This document shows positions 10,782 through 19,671 of a stretch of DNA of 64,000 nucleotides, piece by piece; position 1 is the first letter of the stretch, and every line of letters starts with the position of its first letter. The notes under the pieces were generated by a model. It was not told the DNA's origin. It did not search any database and saw only the letters and a program-made list of their open reading frames with translations. The stretch comes from Bryoerythrophyllum caledonicum (lineage: Eukaryota; Streptophyta; Bryopsida; Pottiales; Pottiaceae). The position numbers and the translations under genes were made by a program. The DNA lies in NCBI GenBank assembly GCA_963971425.1, contig OZ020516.1, forward strand, positions 17,968,593-18,032,592, written 5' to 3'.

Positions 10782-11660
10782 ATGAGGAGTCCTCGAACAA
10801 TGATGGAGGATACGGCCAGGTTTCCACTCGAACTTAGCAGGAGGGAGGAGCTTTTAAGTGGGTACGCAATTTGTAGCCCGTGCACCTTCAAGAGCCTCGA
10901 GCAGTTCAAGAAGGTTTGCGAAACAAGGTCAGCGGCTTTGGCTGATGGAAAGAGTGGTGAGCAGTACGTTGCATTCGAAAATGTGACATCCAAGAATGTG
11001 GAAGACATTGACAAGTGGCGGGAGGACTCAAACAAACGCCTGCCAAGGGTGAGAATTCTGTATGACCGGGTGAGTGAAATTCTTATTGTGAAATTCATGG
11101 TTGGCAAATTCCATGATTCAGCAGCAGGCCTCTTTCACAATACATTTTATACAAAGCTGCCCAACCACTTGTCACTTAGAGAGTTTGGAGGATCAAGGTT
11201 TGAAGGGACGGGTAGATCAAAGGAAGGCGACCGCACTTACAAACCCAGAACTCGCACCTCAATAGACGCATGGCCGTCTCTCGTGCTGGAGGTAGGAGTG
11301 TCTGAAAGTTTGCGGCAGTTGCGAAACGACGCATGGTTCTGGTTAACCAACAGCGCAGGAGAGACTCGGGTGGTGATACTAATCTATATTGATAGAGTTG
11401 CGAGGAAGGTGGTAATCGAACGGTGGGAAGACGTTGGGAGGACTCGGCCGTCACAACAGAGCACACTTCCTTACAACCTATCGAGGGTGCAGACTATCGA
11501 GTTAGAGCATGGTGTTCAATATGTAGGTGCTGCCTTACACATCCCTGCTACAAAAGTGTACGATCACCCTCTGCCCCCAAACCTTGCGTCAAATGACTTT
11601 CAGTTGACAGCCCAGGACCTGGATGAGTTCAATAATGAGTATTGGCTAGTATTGCAGTAG
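10782..11660 (+). CDS. Uncharacterised protein resembling a fungal PD-(D/E)XK/Uma2-like family
   Basis: A single-exon frame of 292 codons starting at ATG 10782 (MRSPRTMMEDTARF); a second Met pair follows seven codons later. The central and C-terminal parts carry the signature FEGTGRSKEGDRTYKPRTRT, then WPSLVLEVGVSESLRQLRND, then AWFWLTNSAGETRVVILIY and KVVIERWE. From memory this pattern (a D, then E in a buried beta strand written LVLEVGVSES, then an LR-DA-WWL helix) marks an uncharacterised protein family common in filamentous fungi and thought to have a restriction-endonuclease-like fold. The expected Lys two residues after the Glu is Gly here, so nuclease activity is doubtful. No signal peptide or membrane segment is seen. 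The frame is intact while several neighbouring genes are broken. Fungal-to-plant transfer is possible but untested. Confidence 0.65.
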   Translation: MRSPRTMMEDTARFPLELSRREELLSGYAICSPCTFKSLEQFKKVCETRSAALADGKSGEQYVAFENVTSKNVEDIDKWREDSNKRLPRVRILYDRVSEILIVKFMVGKFHDSAAGLFHNTFYTKLPNHLSLREFGGSRFEGTGRSKEGDRTYKPRTRTSIDAWPSLVLEVGVSESLRQLRNDAWFWLTNSAGETRVVILIYIDRVARKVVIERWEDVGRTRPSQQSTLPYNLSRVQTIELEHGVQYVGAALHIPATKVYDHPLPPNLASNDFQLTAQDLDEFNNEYWLVLQ

Positions 11661-11693
11661 TGTGACTTGCATTCAGGTGGTTTTATATAGAAG

Positions 11694-11843
11694 ATGGCAG
11701 AGGTGCTTCTTGCCTGTCTGGGGCCATGGTTGGAAGATGTGATGATTCTGATGGAGGCAGAGGAGGTGGAGAAGAAGATGAAGCTTCCTGACAGACTGAA
11801 GACGTGGAAGAGGGCGCTTGTACTTTGCTGCAACCTGGTATGA
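11694..11843 (+). CDS. Possible small ORF of 49 codons after the PD-(D/E)XK-like gene
   Basis: Begins ATG 33 nt after the stop of the upstream gene and ends TGA at 11841-11843. It reads MAEVLLACLGPWLEDVMILM, then an acidic and basic helix (EAEEVEKKMKLPDRLKTWKR) and a short hydrophobic tail. Composition is protein-like (amphipathic helix, no low complexity), but it could equally lie in the 3' UTR by chance. Confidence 0.25.
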   Translation: MAEVLLACLGPWLEDVMILMEAEEVEKKMKLPDRLKTWKRALVLCCNLV

Positions 11844-12745
11844 CGGCATGGAAAGTATGTGGACAAGTATAAGCATTTCACCTGTGTGGTATTTGGCATC
11901 TGTGTGTGATAAATTTGACTTAGGTACTTAGCTCCACTGGGGTCCACAGCTCTGACGCGTTACTGTATGTCTGTTGTGCTCTTTTATATTGATTCTGAGA
12001 ACGTTGCGTTTTGGCCGGCCTTGTTTTCGGCAGGACCCCCATCCAATGCAAGAGCGTATTGTGTCATGACCAGCTTTGTTTAGGATCTGCTTGTTAGCTT
12101 TCCATGGGTATGTTGCACATCTCAATCGGAGTTGAAGGTGTGACGTGAGGTTTTTTGACGTAAACACTGTTTTGCAATATTGGTTGCATATCATCGTGCA
12201 GCAATTGATATGTACTTGGACAGAATCTGAATTTCATTAAAACTTCATGTTGGATATGGATGCATCAGTTTCTTAATCAAGTAAACTGTTGATTGATTGA
12301 TGTACTCATCACTTTAGGAGTGGGTTTATCAATGCCGTAGCTTTGGAAAGTTTCAGAATAATTCATTTAGGCAGAGGCAGAGGAGATCTCTAGCATGAAT
12401 GGATAAGGATGAAAATTCTCATCGCATAAGAAACAGGATATGGTTCAGATATTGAAATAACTTCCAAATGAAAGATGTTAGTTGGAGAATCTTCGATCTA
12501 AAGCGTCAAATTCTTGCTTAATTTTATTACATTTCCCGTATCCTCCAGAGTAAAATACGTGCTTGTACATACTGACGTTCAGAAGGTACACAGCATTCTA
12601 CATGTATAGGAACTTCTGAAGTCAAGATATTGAAATAACCTCCAAATAAAAGACGACAGTCGAAGGTGTAACACTAGCTGAACTTTGTTACATTTCCGTA
12701 TTCTACAGTGTAAAATACATACCCCGAATGTACTTCAGTTGGTGA
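11844..12745. repeat. Gene-free interval with two direct copies of the flanking repeat
   Basis: Holds the right-hand copy of the inverted repeat (about 12443-12548, minus relative to 9270-9375) and a further copy in the same orientation about 176 nt on (about 12622-12720; shared GATATTGAAATAAC, TCCAAAT, TTACATTTCC and GTAAAATAC). The rest, 11844-12440, shows no gene. Confidence 0.5.
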
Positions 12746-14087
12746 TCAGCGCCAGTCACGATCTGTGATGTTGCTGCCGAAGAAGACATCAACATACGGG
12801 CGATCGAACTTGCAGCGCACAGTGCTCCGGAGCTCATCCACCAAGCGATTCCAGTTGCTGGAGATCATGCCCACCCACGCATCGCACTCCAACGCGAGCT
12901 CCAGGTTCACCAGACCGTTGAGGAAATCCTCGTCCCAGCCCACCCACCTTGCCAACTGGGCGGTGCTGCCCTGGAAATCGCGCGCCTGGCGCCGCACCCG
13001 CGTCCACCTCACGCTCCAGTCGCGGATCCGGGAGAAGAACAGCACCGTATGTGCATCCTCCGTGCCCAGAAAGATGGACCTGTTAAGAGAGTACGCTGCA
13101 TTCTTCACCAGCGCGTCCGCTGCAGCGAGGTACATCTCATCAGAGGCGAGGGCGCTCTCCTTGGCCTTATCCCCATGGCGCACATGCACCGAGAGCGTCC
13201 CGGACGCGACCGGAGCGTCACCGAAGATCTCTCGTCTTCGACATAAGATCTCCACCGAGGTGAGGTGATTCGGGCGCACCAGATAGGCTGCGCCCTGCGC
13301 GCGCCACCAGTAGTAGGAGTCCACGGGGAGGTTCCCTGCAGCGAGCAGTTCATGGAACCGCTTCGGCGTGCTGCCTCGCAGGAAGAACGCACAGAACGTG
13401 TCGCAGTCGTCACGGAGGACTCTCGCTGCGTTGAGGGCGTAGCTGGTGTCGTTCAGCTGTGGGGCGTTTTCCCAGGTGGTTCTGCCCATGGCGGCGCGGA
13501 TGGAGCACGAGGACAGGGGCTCGAAGTAGCAGGTGTCCAGGCTCCGAGCGCCCACGCAGAAGGGCGCGTCCACCCACTGGCCGTGGCGCTGCGGGTACAG
13601 CACCAGGATGCGGTCCATGTCCAGCGCCGCCTGCAGGGCCACCGTGGCTTTGTGGATCACGCTGCCGATGCCGTTGCCGGACCCGCTCGCCTTGTACACC
13701 AGGAACTTCTTGTGCGCGCAGGAGCTCGGGTGCTGGTGATGGTAAATGGCCTGCTGCACTGCCACGGTGCCGTAGAGCATGCGCCCAGTTCTTCTCTCAT
13801 GTCTGACCCAGTGGCGCTCTGGGAAGGGGTCGCTGTTGCAAGCCTCCCCGCTCCCATCTGCAAGAGCTTTGGTGGTGCTCGGCAACTCGAGGTGCTCCTG
13901 GTCGCGGCCTGTGGAGCGTTGGATGTTGGTGAGGTTGAAGGCCCAGTACAATTGCCTGCATGCTAAACATTGGTGATCACGCATCCAAGAGAGATTCTAC
14001 ATACTACATCCTGCGATGAGAGGACGCTTACCGGACGGGCAGAAGGATGAGGACAATCAAGGTGGGGACGACGATGGCGGAGTGCAT
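12746..14087 (-). CDS. GT23-like (alpha-1,6-fucosyltransferase-related) Golgi glycosyltransferase
   Basis: Two exons on the minus strand: 14087-14032 and 13955-12746, intron 14031-13956 (76 nt, GTAAGC...GCAG). The spliced product is 421 residues. Exon 1 supplies a short cytosolic start and a hydrophobic signal anchor (MHSAIVVPTLIVLILLPVR), fitting a type II Golgi enzyme. The catalytic domain has KASGSGNGIGS (about residues 107-117), TCYFEPLSSCS, YYWWRAQGAAYLVRPN (about 233-248), the sugar-nucleotide motif LSVHVRHGDK (about 273-282) and, near the end, ALECDAWVGMISSNWNRLVD. The R-H-G-D and SSNWNRL-DELR motifs are characteristic of the FUT8/GT23 and related fucosyltransferase fold that uses GDP-fucose. 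The acceptor is unknown. The frame is intact, unlike the next three genes to the right. Confidence 0.8.
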
Positions 14088-14675
14088 CCTGAAAATAATT
14101 CACTCCTCGTCCCCCCGGAAACATGTTCTCTGTCTCCCACTGCAACCAGACCACACCTCATAGCGCCACCAGAGATCAATCAAGGTCTAACTGTAAATCA
14201 ATGTAACCTAACTGCAAACTGACGGACATCATGACATGTTAGCATAAGAACTTCGCATGCGCAAGTGAGATATCTCACATACGCAATCCAAAGTGTTAGC
14301 ACCATGACATCGTGGCACCATGACATCGTGACACCATGACATCATGACTTCGGAGATCATGACAGGAAGCATAAACCTCACATACGTAATTGAGACACGA
14401 TAGTTCCCCTTGAAACCAACATCCTTTCATGATCACAGGAGAAAGACGCCCAAAACGCAGCACAGAGTGACATACAACAAAAACATGTGCCAAAGGAAGA
14501 CGAGTGAGGATTTCGAACCAGTTTCTCTAATTATCTGACATAAGACGAACACAAGAGACTTATAATGACCCTAGCCTCTTGAAAAGCAAGCGCCATATCT
14601 ACCTCACAAACTCTGATCCATGATGCACATCTGAATAATGGAATGCAGCAAAGAAGGCGACCAAACCATATGCTG
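14088..14675. other. Intergenic spacer with a short tandem repeat
   Basis: Between two convergent or tandem minus-strand genes. At about 14288-14350 a degenerate 14-nt unit (CACCATGACATCGTG) repeats about four times. Nothing else recognisable; the left end probably holds the promoter of the fucosyltransferase-like gene. Confidence 0.5.
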
Positions 14676-15575
14676 TCACCACCGACGTCGACGTAGACTG
14701 ATCCACGCGAGAGGGCCGACAAGGGCGCCGCCCAAGTGGCCGGCATGGGCGGTCCGGGAGCCTTCATTGCGCGCTTGCCAGACGTCCGACCCGATCAGGT
14801 ACACGCCGAACAAGGCGGCAGGCACGGGGATGAAGTTGACCATGATGATGCGCGTCGGGAAGAGCATGATGTGGAGGAGCATGATGTGGAGGAGCACGAT
14901 GCCGTTGACGGCGCCGCTCGCGCCGAGCGCACTGGGAGTAGTGTAGCGCGCGCTGAACCTGTGCTGGGGGATGTTCTCCAGCCAGGGGATCACATTCGCG
15001 CAGTACAGGAGGTGCCCCACGGAGCCCGCGATGCCGCCCGCGAGGTAGAGGTTGAGCAGCCAGCGCCCGCCGAACAGCTGCGCGATCTCGGACCCGAAGA
15101 AGTAGAGCCCCAGCATGTTCATCGCCAGGTGGTTGAAGCTGGCCTGGCTGAAGGCGGCGGTGAGCACCGTGTGCAGGCGCCCGCTCATCACCGAGTTCAC
15201 GCTCACCATGAAATTCTCCATCATGAACCTGCGGTCCGCGTTTTGCCACATCCCGAACACCACCAGGTTCGCTCCGATCAGGCCCCACACCACGCTCTGG
15301 CCGCCGCCGCCGCCACCGCCTCCGAAGCTGGTGTAGCTGTAGCTGCTGCGGTACGCGTACGCCCTTCCTCAGACCTCATTCGTCCACCTTTGCAGCGAAA
15401 ATCTGTGAAGCTGAGATGGTGCTTGAGCTGGATTCAACCATGTCCTCGCAGAAGCGAAATTCCGAATCTCTGGAAGAGAGGAGGCTGGCCTTAAAGCTCC
15501 CAAAACAACATCTCCACCAAATAGAACAACGACTAATTTGCAACAACAAAAACCGACTTCTGAAAACCTTGACAA
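14676..15575 (-). pseudogene. RBL12-like mitochondrial rhomboid protease with an in-frame stop
   Basis: The rhomboid core (15293-14676, 206 codons) has NADRRFMMENFMVS, SGRLHTVLTAAFSQASFNHL, GLYFFGSEIAQLFGG, the catalytic serine motif ALGASGAVNG (Ser about 126 of the core), IPVPAALFGVYLIGSD and the catalytic His in TAHAGHLGG (about 186). This order fits plant RBL12, an inner-membrane intramembrane serine protease of mitochondria. Upstream in the same frame lies a presequence-like Ser/Ala/Arg stretch (FASARTWLNPAQAPSQLHRF) separated from the core by TGA at 15369-15371 and about 19 codons. Either the gene is broken or an unrecognised splice bypasses the stop; no ATG-led first exon is clear, and a possible splice acceptor (TTTTCAG) lies near 15556. 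A perfect 15-nt tandem duplication (14862-14876/14877-14891) repeats LLHIM inside the helix after the catalytic serine. Confidence 0.75.
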
Positions 15576-15942
15576 TCAACAGAACAAGAACAAGCCGCGC
15601 ATGATTGGAAAATTTAGCGTTCATAAAGAAGAGAGAAGCTCACGAAGCAAACCTGACTCAGTTTCTGGTGATTGGGGTCGAGCGCTGTGTAGATCTGCAA
15701 ACTTTGAAAGAAACTCCCCTAAAACGTGAGAGAACACTTCGAGTAAACAAACCCAAGTGGCAAACAATCTGCGAGTGAGGGTTCATCCCACGAAAAACAA
15801 CAGCTCTGGTCATCACGATGTTCACGTGGCGCTGACGGGGACAAGACTAGTCACCAAAGTCATATCGGAAGTCGGAGTACTCTCATTTCATATCGAATTC
15901 TAGACGCTGTTGTTTCGGAGAATTCAGAGAATTGTTTGTGGC

Positions 15943-16392
15943 GATGGCGGGTGTGCGTCGTGGGAGTGGTGGGCGCGGGGCAGATGGGCGCCGGCATCGC
16001 GCAAGTCGCAGCCGCGGCGAACATTCAAGTCATCATGACAGACCTGTCCAACACGGCGCTGAAGGGCGGCGTGCAAGCGATTTCCTCACCTCTCTCGCGC
16101 TTCGTGAGCAAGCAGCTCCTTTCACAGGTAATTCTTCTGCCTCATGGAGCGCGTGGGCTCCGCGCACGACATCGACAGGGGCATGCGGTTGGGCACCAAC
16201 AAGCCCATGGGCCCGCTCGCGCTCGCCGACCTCATCGGCCTCGACACCTGCCTCGCCATCCTCCGCACCATCCACGCCGGCCTCGGCGACTCCAAGTACC
16301 GCCCCTGCCCCCTCCTCGTCCAGTTCGTCGACGCGGGCTGGCTCGGCCGCAAAACCGGCCGCGGCGTCTACCTCTACACCTCCAACCTGTAG
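15943..16392 (+). pseudogene. 3-hydroxybutyryl-CoA dehydrogenase remnant lacking its middle
   Basis: Homologous to plant peroxisomal/cytosolic 3-hydroxyacyl-CoA dehydrogenases of about 290 residues. The N-terminal NAD-binding strand-loop-helix is clear (VVGVVGAGQMGAGIAQVAAA, about 15963-16020) and runs to RFVSKQLLSQ, where GTAA, the start of an apparent intron, follows at 16129. Only 4 nt later coding for FFCLMERVG of the C-terminal domain begins, so about 150 residues (rest of the Rossmann fold, catalytic region) are gone. The C-terminal domain is otherwise good ([40 protein letters not shown], then TAG). A single extra base after ATG GCG puts the start codon out of frame. Not functional, unless the deletion and extra base are assembly errors. 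Confidence 0.75.
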
Positions 16393-16597
16393 ATGGATTG
16401 AATGATATGTGCGCAGATTGTTTACAGATTGTATGATATGTCTGTACAGAATGTGTGCTACGTGCATCGATTCAGATAGATTGAAACAGAAGAAAATAGC
16501 TATTAGAAGCCGATTTTTTCAGTGTATGAATCAACACAAATGTTCGAATCTATATCTACAAGAGCTCGTACAAATCCTTAAGAGATTGATACATGAT
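16393..16597. other. Short convergent intergenic spacer
   Basis: Separates the 3' ends of the dehydrogenase remnant (plus) and lipocalin remnant (minus); AT-rich, probably the two 3' UTRs. Confidence 0.5.
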
Positions 16598-16963
16598 CTA
16601 CTTCCCGAAGAGGGATTTCACCCACCACGCGCCAGCGCGGTCTGTGCTCTCTTCTTCGCCTTCTCCGAGTCCAGGGTCCTGCTCCGTCTTGTGCACCTTG
16701 CTTACATCGTACCCTTCGTTCGCGGCGTGCTCGACGAGCTCCTTGTAAGTCTCCTCGCTCATCTCCTGCGTCCGGCAGAGAACCCAGAGCGAGGTGCGAT
16801 CAGGGACGCCGACGAGGGCATTCTGGAGCGTGTAGGTGGCGCGGGAATTCGAGCCCTGGGAGGGCTGGAAGCGCGTTGGGTTCGACGCGATCTCGTACCA
16901 GCGGCCCTGGTAGCGGTTCAGGTCCACGTTCTGGACCACGTTCAAATCCTACTCACCTCCCAT
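16598..16963 (-). pseudogene. TIL: Temperature-induced lipocalin (TIL) remnant lacking its middle
   Basis: Plant TILs are about 185-residue single-domain lipocalins that sit at membranes and protect against oxidative and temperature stress. Here the first lipocalin motif is present (NVDLNRYQGRWYEIASNPTR), followed by RATYTL, which is joined directly to QNALVGVPDRTSLWVLCRTQ of the third motif; about 65-75 residues of the beta barrel are absent. The C-terminal region is normal (ELVEHAANEGYDVSKVHKTE ... WWVKSLFGK). The only in-frame ATG (16963) is followed after four codons by TAG (16949-16951), where related proteins have a basic residue. Both changes argue for a pseudogene. The join is in frame. 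Confidence 0.8.
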
Positions 16964-17150
16964 CGCGAAAAGAGAATGGTCTCGAGTGTGTTGTAGTGGT
17001 CTTATCTGCGATCTCGTCACGTAGCTAGCTTCAAAACCTGCAGCAAAACAGCAAAAGATTCAGCTTTTGCAACAATCAACAACAGAAAACCGTCGGGTTT
17101 TGGATTTGTGGGTGACGCGAGCGATGTGAGGGAATTTGAGAGGGAGAGGG
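16964..17150. promoter_or_regulatory. Divergent intergenic region between lipocalin remnant and J-protein gene
   Basis: About 190 nt separate the two divergently read genes, so their promoters must share it. No clear TATA element or other site is visible. Confidence 0.35.
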
Positions 17151-18294
17151 ATGGCGATGGCGGTGGCGATGGCGAGGCTTCGCGCCGTGAGCTGCCGTGC
17201 CGCCGCGCACACGCAGCTGTACGAGGTGCTCAGGGTGGAGAAGACGGCCTCGCCCGCGCAGCTCAAGACGGCTTACCGTAATCTGGCCAAGGATTACCAC
17301 CCGGACGTGAGCTCGCACCCCGACGCGCAAGCCCGCTTCGTCGAGCTCAGCAGCGCGTACGAGGTGCTGATTGACCCGGAGACGAGAGCGTTCTACGACG
17401 AGACGGGCGAGATCAGCGGCCGCGCGAGCAGCCAGCGCCGCGGCGCCGCGCAAGAAGTGTGGGAGACGTGGGCGGAATTCAAGCCCTTCAGGCGCAAGTG
17501 CGTTGTCGACCCACATTCCTCACACCACCTTTCGTAGCATGGAATGTGACATTCTCCTTGGTGGCACGTCGAGGAAGGGAGATGCGCGGAGCCCGGCGGC
17601 GGCGAGGGCAGCGTCAGATTACGCGCCTGAGAATGGCGAGAGCGTGTGGGGCGCGAGGGCGCAGGACGGCGATGTGGTGGAGTATCCGCTCTCGGACGCC
17701 ATCAAAGCGCAGCATCAAGACGACCGACTGCGAGGAGTTGGTCTTGTTGTGAGTCGAAACATCGGTAAGTTGCGTGATTCTCTTCTATAACACATCCAAT
17801 GCTTCCGAAGCTTACATTGTGTGCGTTGTTTGTTGTGTAGATCGAGGTGACAAGCACAAACTCTCATTAGAGGTACATTCTTACTAAATGACATACCTCA
17901 CTGTGTGTGTGTGTGTGTATATGTGTATTGATAGAGTTGAGATTATGTGCAGAATTTGACGTTGGTGGAGATCGAACCGCTGTATAGAGAGCCCGACAGC
18001 GATGTGTGGAGAGCGGATCCCATGGAGGGCGCCGCGTTTGCAGCGTTGCCAGAGCTGCGCATCCTTCGAACGGTAAGTCTCTGCAACCTACACACACAAC
18101 CTTGACGAGAATTGTTGTTTTCTGACCTTGCTGTTTGTTGTGTTCGTGGACAGGAATTCAACCGTGTGACTGATGAGTGGGTCATTCTGGATGGGCTTTC
18201 ACCTGGTTGTGACAGCCCGACTTATGCCGAAGAGATAATACTTTGGGGCTGCTACCAGGTTCAGGGTTTAGGGTTTAGGGTATGCAAGACATGA
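17151..18294 (+). CDS. Organelle-type J-domain (DnaJ-like) protein, five exons
   Basis: Exons 17151-17497, 17574-17764, 17841-17872, 17953-18072 and 18154-18294 join in frame to 276 residues; introns are 76, 76, 80 and 81 nt with GT/AG ends. The N-terminus (MAMAVAMARLRAVSCRAAAH) looks like a short plastid or mitochondrial presequence. A J domain spans about residues 22-87 with the HPD triad (DYHPDVSS, 50-52) that stimulates Hsp70 ATPase. Then come EVWETWAEFKPFRRK, GDVVEYPLSDAIKAQHQDD, GVGLVVSRNIDRGD, VEIEPLYREPDSDVWRADPM and FAALPELRIL. The same order of segments is found in uncharacterised plant J proteins. The last 12 codons run through two TTTAGGG-like repeats, so the true end may instead be spliced. 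The intron-1 acceptor (17573) was chosen for frame; a second acceptor exists at 17540. Confidence 0.8.
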
Positions 18295-18916
18295 GATCTG
18301 TGTATGAAAGCAATATTGCCTTTCACTGAATTGAGAAATCTTCCCTTTCAAGCTGTCCACATGCAGGAGCTAAATATAAAAAAAAATTAGTGTAATTCTG
18401 TACCCAAGAGCTAAATATCATTGCTAGCACTATGTAAGCTAGCACTATGTAAGAAAGGATCCACTTAAACAGTCCGTTGAACATCCTGAAAGATGAGTAC
18501 ACGAAGTTACTGAAAATTCTAGTCAATCAAGATCTAGGAAAATAGTCACATCATGAGGTTGTAACGAGTAAAGACAGAAGCAATGTTTTCAAGAGAAAAG
18601 ACAGATTCTGCTCTGAAGGAGAGCTAGGAGACTTCAACTTCCACGCCCTAAGTATGATGGGATGAGTCTCAAGTTTCAACTACACGACCTACCATTCATG
18701 ACATAGACCGACGAAAATGCAAATTTCCGCCTCATTATCTTAATGACAAGCACTTCATTTCTACAATGGCATGATATACAATTCAATTCTGTACACTAAA
18801 CCCTAAACCTCGGCGTGAAATGAAAGCTGCACACCAGAGTTCTATCCCTAGAAATTGACAATTCCTACAGGTGCAATCATTTGGCAGAATTGAATTCTCC
18901 TTCTCTAAGCATGTAC
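18295..18916. other. No gene recognised
   Basis: AT-rich spacer; a single ACTAAACCCTAAACC lies at about 18795-18810. It contains the 3' regions of the J-protein gene (left) and of the minus-strand gene (right). Confidence 0.5.
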
Positions 18917-19335
18917 CTACTCCGACCTCCGCTGTTGCCTCTGCACGAAGAGCTTGTCCAAATCCTCCGTCGCCACATTACTCCTGATAAATTCCAAACA
19001 ATCAGACACCACCAAAACCGCAACTTCGTCAGCAAAAAAGAAACCAAGAAGAAACAAACATTCACCTTCCTCTGAGCTGCGGCGGCACGAGCGTGGCGCC
19101 CGGTGGCGTGCGCGGCGCCGACGAGGAGGAGCTCGAGCGCGCGACTTTGGGCTGGTGCTGCGACGGGTGCGCGCTCCCATTCACCTGAGGGCGTTTACTG
19201 CTGGCAGGGGGGGCGGCGTCGAAGAGCTCGGCAGTGCTCGGCAGGAGGAGCGAGGAGGGTGGGCCCCATTCGTGTTTTTTGTGGGTGGACCTACCTACCC
19301 ACGCCGATGTCTTCTTCCACACTATTTCTCTTCCA
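18917..19335 (-). CDS. Conserved plant protein, C-terminal exons only
   Basis: Two exons on the minus strand: about 19335-19066 and 18983-18917, with an 82-nt intron (GTGAAT...TCAG). The Ser/Pro-rich body (SSLLLPSTAELFDAAPPASS ... VARSSSSSSAPRTPPG) ends in a compact motif, LVPPQLRGRSNVATEDLDKL, then FVQRQQRRSE and stop, which I associate with an uncharacterised family conserved across land plants. I do not know its function. The upstream end is unresolved: no in-frame ATG occurs before the SINE that sits immediately upstream (19338-19658), so the SINE may lie in an intron or the gene may be cut off. Confidence 0.5.
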
Positions 19336-19337
19336 CT

Positions 19338-19658
19338 TAGAAGAAGGACTCCAGCGTGAATATAGTGTTTGTTCATTCTAACCACTAATCCAGTGGCTAC
19401 AAGACAAAGGATAGTGAATCTAGAGCTACTCCCCCCCTTTGAAGGTGAACGCTTTTCTACACTAGGTGCCGAAGAGAGGACCAACATGTCATCCTCCCCA
19501 AGGGCTTTTTTGGGTATCCATACAACGAGGTCATCAAGATGCCCCACCATAGTTGGATGGACTATGGTGGTGGGCACCAAACCAACATAGAAATTTGAAC
19601 CTACAACCACCTCACCGGTGTGGCATGACTCAAACCACTACACCAAGACCGTGGTGCC
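19338..19658 (-). mobile_element. tRNA-derived SINE, copy 1
   Basis: 321 nt flanked by a perfect 13-bp target duplication, TTTCTCTTCCACT (19325-19337 and 19659-19671). Read on the minus strand it starts GGCACCACGGTCTTGGTGTA; the box A-like TGGTGTAGTGG and box B-like AGGTTCAAATTTC are spaced as in a tRNA-type RNA polymerase III promoter. The remainder is shared with copy 2 (30704-31062), including GTGAATATAGTGTTTGTTCA near the 3' end. It lies just upstream of the conserved plant gene. Confidence 0.8.
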
Positions 19659-19671
19659 TTTCTCTTCCACT

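Noticed and set aside
12765-13976. Long plus-strand and other-frame open frames opposite the fucosyltransferase-like gene
   Set aside because: Shadows of a GC-rich coding exon; only the minus frame has conserved motifs.
14736-15494. A 252-codon plus frame opposite the rhomboid
   Set aside because: Very rich in His, Glu and Ala by GC bias; the minus strand has the rhomboid motifs.
17498-17540. A 40-nt first intron for the J-protein gene using the acceptor at 17540
   Set aside because: It would be half the size of the other three introns; the acceptor at 17573 gives 76 nt and keeps the frame.
19590-19660. A tRNA gene
   Set aside because: Boxes A and B are present, but no cloverleaf with acceptor-stem pairing can be drawn and the sequence is the head of a SINE with target duplications.
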